Source: Deltaproteobacteria bacterium
GTDB taxonomy: Bacteria > Desulfobacterota > Binatia > UBA9968
Direction: 5' to 3'
Length of the DNA stretch: 17,563 bases
Assembly: GCA_016184235.1 (NCBI GenBank)
Contig: JACPDC010000199.1
Span: 1 to 17,563 of the forward strand
A program made the translations under genes and the position numbers. The stretch's first letter is position 1. Every line of letters starts with the position of its first letter. The notes beneath the pieces are model-generated. The model searched no databases. It was not told the DNA's origin and worked only from the letters and a program-made list of their open reading frames with translations. Positions 14,306-17,563 of the stretch are shown here, one piece after another.

Positions 14306-16597
14306 ATGGAACACAGCCCAACCAATTCACCGATCAACCGCATTGGGTTCATCGGCAACTATTTGCCGCGCCAGTGCGGCATCGCCACGTTCACCACCGA
14401 CTTGTGTGAGGCCATCGCCGCCGAATACAGTGGGACGACGTGTATTGCCCTGCCCGTCAACGACATCGAGACCGGCTACGCCTATCCGGCGCGCGTTCGG
14501 TTTGAACTGGCGGAGAAGGATATCGACTCCTATCACCGCGCCGCCGACTTCCTGAACACCAACAACGTTGACCTCTTATGCCTGCAACACGAGTATGGCA
14601 TCTTTGGCGGGCGCGCAGGCAGCCACATCCTGGCCCTCCTGCGTGAATCGCGCATGCCCATCGTCACGACCTTGCACACCATTCTGCGCGACCCCGACCC
14701 GGATCAGCAAAGGGTGCTGGAAGAAGTCGCGGCGCTGTCGGATCGGTTGGTCGTGATGAGCAAGCGCGGCGCGGAATTCTTGCAAGAGGTCTATCATGTG
14801 CTGCCGGAGAAGATCGACCTGATCCCGCACGGCATCCCCGATGTGCCGTTTGTCGACCCGAGTTTTCACAAAGACCTGTTCGGAGTCGAGGGCAAAATCG
14901 TCTTGCTCAGCTTTGGCTTGCTCTCAGCGGACAAAGGGATCGAAAATGTCATCGCCGCCCTGCCCGCCATCTTGGCCCGATATCCGAACGTGGTGTACAT
15001 CATCCTCGGCGCGACCCATCCCCACGTCCTGCGGCACGACGGCGAAACCTATCGGCTCTCCCTACAATGGATGGCCCAAGAGAAAGGCGTGGAAGGTCAG
15101 GTGATCTTCTACAACCGATTTGTCAGTTTGGAGGAACTCGTCAACTTCATCAGCGCGTCCGATATTTACATCACGCCTTATCTCAACCAGGCGCAGATCG
15201 TCTCCGGCACGCTGGCCTACACGCTGGGGGCGGGCAAGGCGGTGATTTCGACGCCGTATTGGTATGCCGAAGAGATGCTGGCCGAAGAACGGGGAGCGCT
15301 GGTGCCGTTCCGCAATCCGGCGGCGTTGGCCGAGCAGGTGATTGACCTGTTGGACAACGAGGCGAAGCGCCACGCGATGCGCAAGCGTGCTTATCTGTTT
15401 GGGCGGAAGATGGTCTGGCCGCAGGTGGCGCGGCGCTACATGGAGAGTTTTGGGCGCGCCCGTGCCGAACGCCGCCATTTCACCCCGCCCGGCGTCACAG
15501 TCAAAGCGCTGGACAAATATCCGGGCGATCTGCCCCCTCTTAAACTCGATCACTTACGCCACATGGCGGACGAGACCGGCATGTTGCAACACGCCATTTT
15601 CACGGTGCCCAACTATCACGAGGGCTACTACACCACCGACGACAACGCCCGAGCCCTGATGGTAAGCACTCTCCTGGAGGAACTCGGCAACGGAGAGGCA
15701 TTAGAATTCGCCTCCCGTTATCTCGCCTTTGTCTGGTATGCCTTCAATGCCGAGACCGGACGCTTTCGCAACTTTATGGATTACCAGCGCCACTGGCTGG
15801 AAGATAGCGGTTCCGATGATTGCCACGGCCGCGCGCTGTGGGCGTTGGGCACCGTGTTGGGCCGCTCCAACACGCCGGCCCTCCACAGTATGGCCGGTTG
15901 GTTGTTCGAGCGGGCGTTGCCGGCCATTGTCGGCACGACCAGCCCGCGGGCCTGGGCATTCGCGCTCATCGGCATCCACGAGTATCTACAGCGCTTTGCC
16001 GGCGACCGCATGGCGAGCCAGGTCCGCGAGGAGTTAGCCGGGCGGCTGCTGGCGTTGTATCAAAGCAATCGCTCGGATCAGTGGCGATGGTACGAAGACG
16101 TGCTGACCTATTGCAACGCCGCGCTGCCCCATGCCTTGCTCCTGTGCGGCCAATCGATGCCGAATAAAGCCATGACCGAGGCCGGGCTGGAGTCGCTCAG
16201 TTGGCTGGCCGACTTGCAGCGCGCCGAGGAGGCTGGGGGTCATTTTGTCCCTATCGGATCCAACGGCTTTTATCAGCAGGGCGGTAAGCGCGCCCGGTTC
16301 GATCAACAGCCGGTTGAGGCTCAAGCCATGGTATCCGCCTGCCTCGAAGCAGCCGAGATCACGGGAGACAGGCGCTGGCGCAAGGAAGCCCGACGGGCCT
16401 TCGAGTGGTTCATCGGGCGCAACGATCTGAACCTTCCCATTTACGACCCGATGACAGGCGGTTGTCGAGACGGTCTGCATCCCGACCGCGCGAACGAGAA
16501 TCAGGGCGCGGAGTCTACGCTGGCCTTTCTTCAGGCCTTGTTGGAGCTGCGCCTGGCTGAGAATGCCCTCCAATCGCTGGAGGCGCGTTCTGAATGA
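14306..16597 (+). CDS. GT4-like glycosyltransferase fused to an alpha/alpha-barrel-like domain
   Basis: The 763-residue product starts at the ATG at 14306, 9 nt after AAGGAG; an in-frame ATG at 14297 abuts that site. Residues about 11-390 form a GT-B glycosyltransferase of the GT4 type: IGFIGNYLPRQCGIATFT at the N-domain start, a nucleotide-sugar region with SFGLLSADKGIENVIAAL (about 202-219), and SGTLAYTLGAGKAVISTPYWYAEEML near 300-324, where GT4 enzymes bind the donor. Residues about 400-755 look like a helical toroid, with recurring helix-start motifs TTDDNARALM (443-452), DDCHGRALWALG (504-515), EDVLTYCNAALPHALL (597-612), QQPVEAQAM (667-675) and ANENQGAESTLAFLQALL (729-746). Acidic residues in these loops could be catalytic. 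No signal peptide, so cytoplasmic. Coupled to GH130 by ATGA. Sugar specificity is not deducible; a mannoside is a guess from GH130. Confidence 0.85.
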   Translation: MEHSPTNSPINRIGFIGNYLPRQCGIATFTTDLCEAIAAEYSGTTCIALPVNDIETGYAYPARVRFELAEKDIDSYHRAADFLNTNNVDLLCLQHEYGIFGGRAGSHILALLRESRMPIVTTLHTILRDPDPDQQRVLEEVAALSDRLVVMSKRGAEFLQEVYHVLPEKIDLIPHGIPDVPFVDPSFHKDLFGVEGKIVLLSFGLLSADKGIENVIAALPAILARYPNVVYIILGATHPHVLRHDGETYRLSLQWMAQEKGVEGQVIFYNRFVSLEELVNFISASDIYITPYLNQAQIVSGTLAYTLGAGKAVISTPYWYAEEMLAEERGALVPFRNPAALAEQVIDLLDNEAKRHAMRKRAYLFGRKMVWPQVARRYMESFGRARAERRHFTPPGVTVKALDKYPGDLPPLKLDHLRHMADETGMLQHAIFTVPNYHEGYYTTDDNARALMVSTLLEELGNGEALEFASRYLAFVWYAFNAETGRFRNFMDYQRHWLEDSGSDDCHGRALWALGTVLGRSNTPALHSMAGWLFERALPAIVGTTSPRAWAFALIGIHEYLQRFAGDRMASQVREELAGRLLALYQSNRSDQWRWYEDVLTYCNAALPHALLLCGQSMPNKAMTEAGLESLSWLADLQRAEEAGGHFVPIGSNGFYQQGGKRARFDQQPVEAQAMVSACLEAAEITGDRRWRKEARRAFEWFIGRNDLNLPIYDPMTGGCRDGLHPDRANENQGAESTLAFLQALLELRLAENALQSLEARSE

Positions 16598-17535
16598 GCA
16601 ATCGACACCCCGAACTCTTTCGCCGTCATCAGCTCAATCCCATCTTGACCGTAGCCCATTGGCCCTATCCGGCTAATAGCGTGTTTAATCCCGGCGCCAC
16701 GTTGCTGCCGGATGGCACCACCCTGCTGCTCTGCCGCGTGGAGGACCGGCGCGGCCATTCCCACTTTTGTGTTGCCCGCTCCGTCAATGGTGTGGATGGC
16801 TGGCAGATTGACCCCCAACCCACCCTGCTGCCCGACCCGGAACGCTTCCCGGAAGAAGTGTGGGGCATTGAAGACCCGCGCATCACCTACCTCCCTGAAT
16901 TAAGCAAGTATGTCATTGTTTATACCGCTTACTCGCGTGTCGGTCCCGGCGTGGCCCTAGCGCTCACGGAAGATTTCGACCGCTTCGAGCGCTATGGGAT
17001 GATCATGCCGCCGGAAGATAAGGATGCAGCCCTGTTTCCTCGTCGTATCGGCGGGCAGTGGGCTCTGATCCATCGCCCGGTCAGCGCTCCCGGCGCACAC
17101 ATGTGGATGTCCTATTCGCCCGACCTGCGCCATTGGGGCAGCCACAAGCTGATGCTGGAGGCCAGGCATGGTGGGTGGTGGGATGCGAATAAAATCGGCC
17201 TCTCGCCCCCGCCCATCGAAACCCCGCAGGGTTGGCTGGTGATTTACCACGGTGTGCGGCAGACACCGGCCAGTTCGATTTACCGGCTGGGACTAGCTCT
17301 GTTTGACTTACAAACGCCGGAAGTTTGCCTCAAGCGCAGTGACGAATGGATCTTTGGCCCAGAAGAATCCTACGAGCAACGTGGGGATGTGGACAACGTC
17401 GTCTTTCCGTGCGGCTACACCATCGCCTCCGATGGAGACACCATCCACCTCTATTATGGCGCGGCCGACACCAGCATCGCCCTGGCCACCGGCAGTATTC
17501 GCGCCATTCTTCAGTGGCTTGAGCAAGACAGATAA
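16594..17535 (+). CDS. GH130-family glycoside phosphorylase/hydrolase
   Basis: The family includes beta-mannoside phosphorylases, which split mannosyl linkages with phosphate to mannose 1-phosphate, and a few hydrolases. The 313-residue product is of normal length and has the five-bladed propeller signatures: PGATLL, LLCRVEDRRGHSH, WGIEDPRITYL with the EDPR catalytic-acid region (93-96), HRPVSAPGAHMWMS, WWDANKIGLSPPPIETPQGWLVIYHGV (about 195-221), YRLGLALFDL, DVDNVVFPCG and YYGAADTSIALATG. No signal peptide, so cytoplasmic, as expected for phosphorolysis. The start overlaps the upstream stop (ATGA), with GGAGG about 10 nt before the ATG. Phosphorylase versus hydrolase is not settled from the motifs I can read. 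Confidence 0.9.
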   Translation: MSNRHPELFRRHQLNPILTVAHWPYPANSVFNPGATLLPDGTTLLLCRVEDRRGHSHFCVARSVNGVDGWQIDPQPTLLPDPERFPEEVWGIEDPRITYLPELSKYVIVYTAYSRVGPGVALALTEDFDRFERYGMIMPPEDKDAALFPRRIGGQWALIHRPVSAPGAHMWMSYSPDLRHWGSHKLMLEARHGGWWDANKIGLSPPPIETPQGWLVIYHGVRQTPASSIYRLGLALFDLQTPEVCLKRSDEWIFGPEESYEQRGDVDNVVFPCGYTIASDGDTIHLYYGAADTSIALATGSIRAILQWLEQDR

Positions 17536-17551
17536 AGAACACGCCAAAAGC

Positions 17552-17563
17552 ATGAGCCAATTG
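17552..17563 (+). CDS. Possible start of a downstream gene (cut by window end)
   Basis: ATG-AGC-CAA-TTG opens 16 nt after the GH130 stop, in the same direction. No clear ribosome site precedes it and only four codons are visible, so it is only a hint that the operon continues. Confidence 0.25.

Overview
This is a 17.6 kb stretch of GC-rich bacterial chromosome. The cell is probably Gram-negative: there is a LolA outer-membrane lipoprotein chaperone, a lipoprotein with a lipobox, and a DksA-type RNA polymerase regulator. RNase J, a compact FtsK and a MOFRL glycerate kinase point loosely to a deltaproteobacterial, NC10 or similar uncultured lineage. The taxon cannot be fixed from this sequence alone.

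Layout. (1) 1-3346: three paralogues of a small exported domain that I do not recognise. The first is cut by the window edge at 2-214, the others lie at 2467-2874 and 2922-3272, and strong terminators follow the first and third. Between copies 1 and 2, on the minus strand, lies a NarL/NarX-type two-component pair. Both genes are frameshifted at their inter-domain linker. (2) 3356-5293: a glycerate 2-kinase (minus) diverging from a Yip1-like membrane protein (plus). (3) 12564 down to 5385: a tightly packed minus-strand run plsC, RNase J, ftsK, lolA, rimO, dksA-like. Neighbours overlap by 1-23 nt or lie 3 nt apart, so it is very likely one operon. It mixes housekeeping functions: phospholipid synthesis, RNA decay, chromosome segregation, lipoprotein transport, S12 modification and transcription control. 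(4) 12565-12833: a divergent promoter region with a 9-bp inverted repeat and an array of degenerate heptamers, followed by ssb (plus). (5) 13311-13850: an unrecognised two-helix membrane protein (minus). (6) 13851-14305: a gene-poor gap with one possible 30-codon ORF and a hairpin. (7) 14306-17535: a translationally coupled pair. The first gene fuses a GT4-like glycosyltransferase to a helical alpha/alpha-barrel-like domain; the second is a GH130-type glycoside phosphorylase/hydrolase.

The strongest candidates for something little described are the glycosyltransferase-barrel fusion coupled to GH130, the triplicated exported domain around a broken two-component system, the two intergenic elements built from inverted period-7 repeats, and a G10 tract inside plsC. 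No CRISPR array, transposase, rRNA or tRNA was seen.
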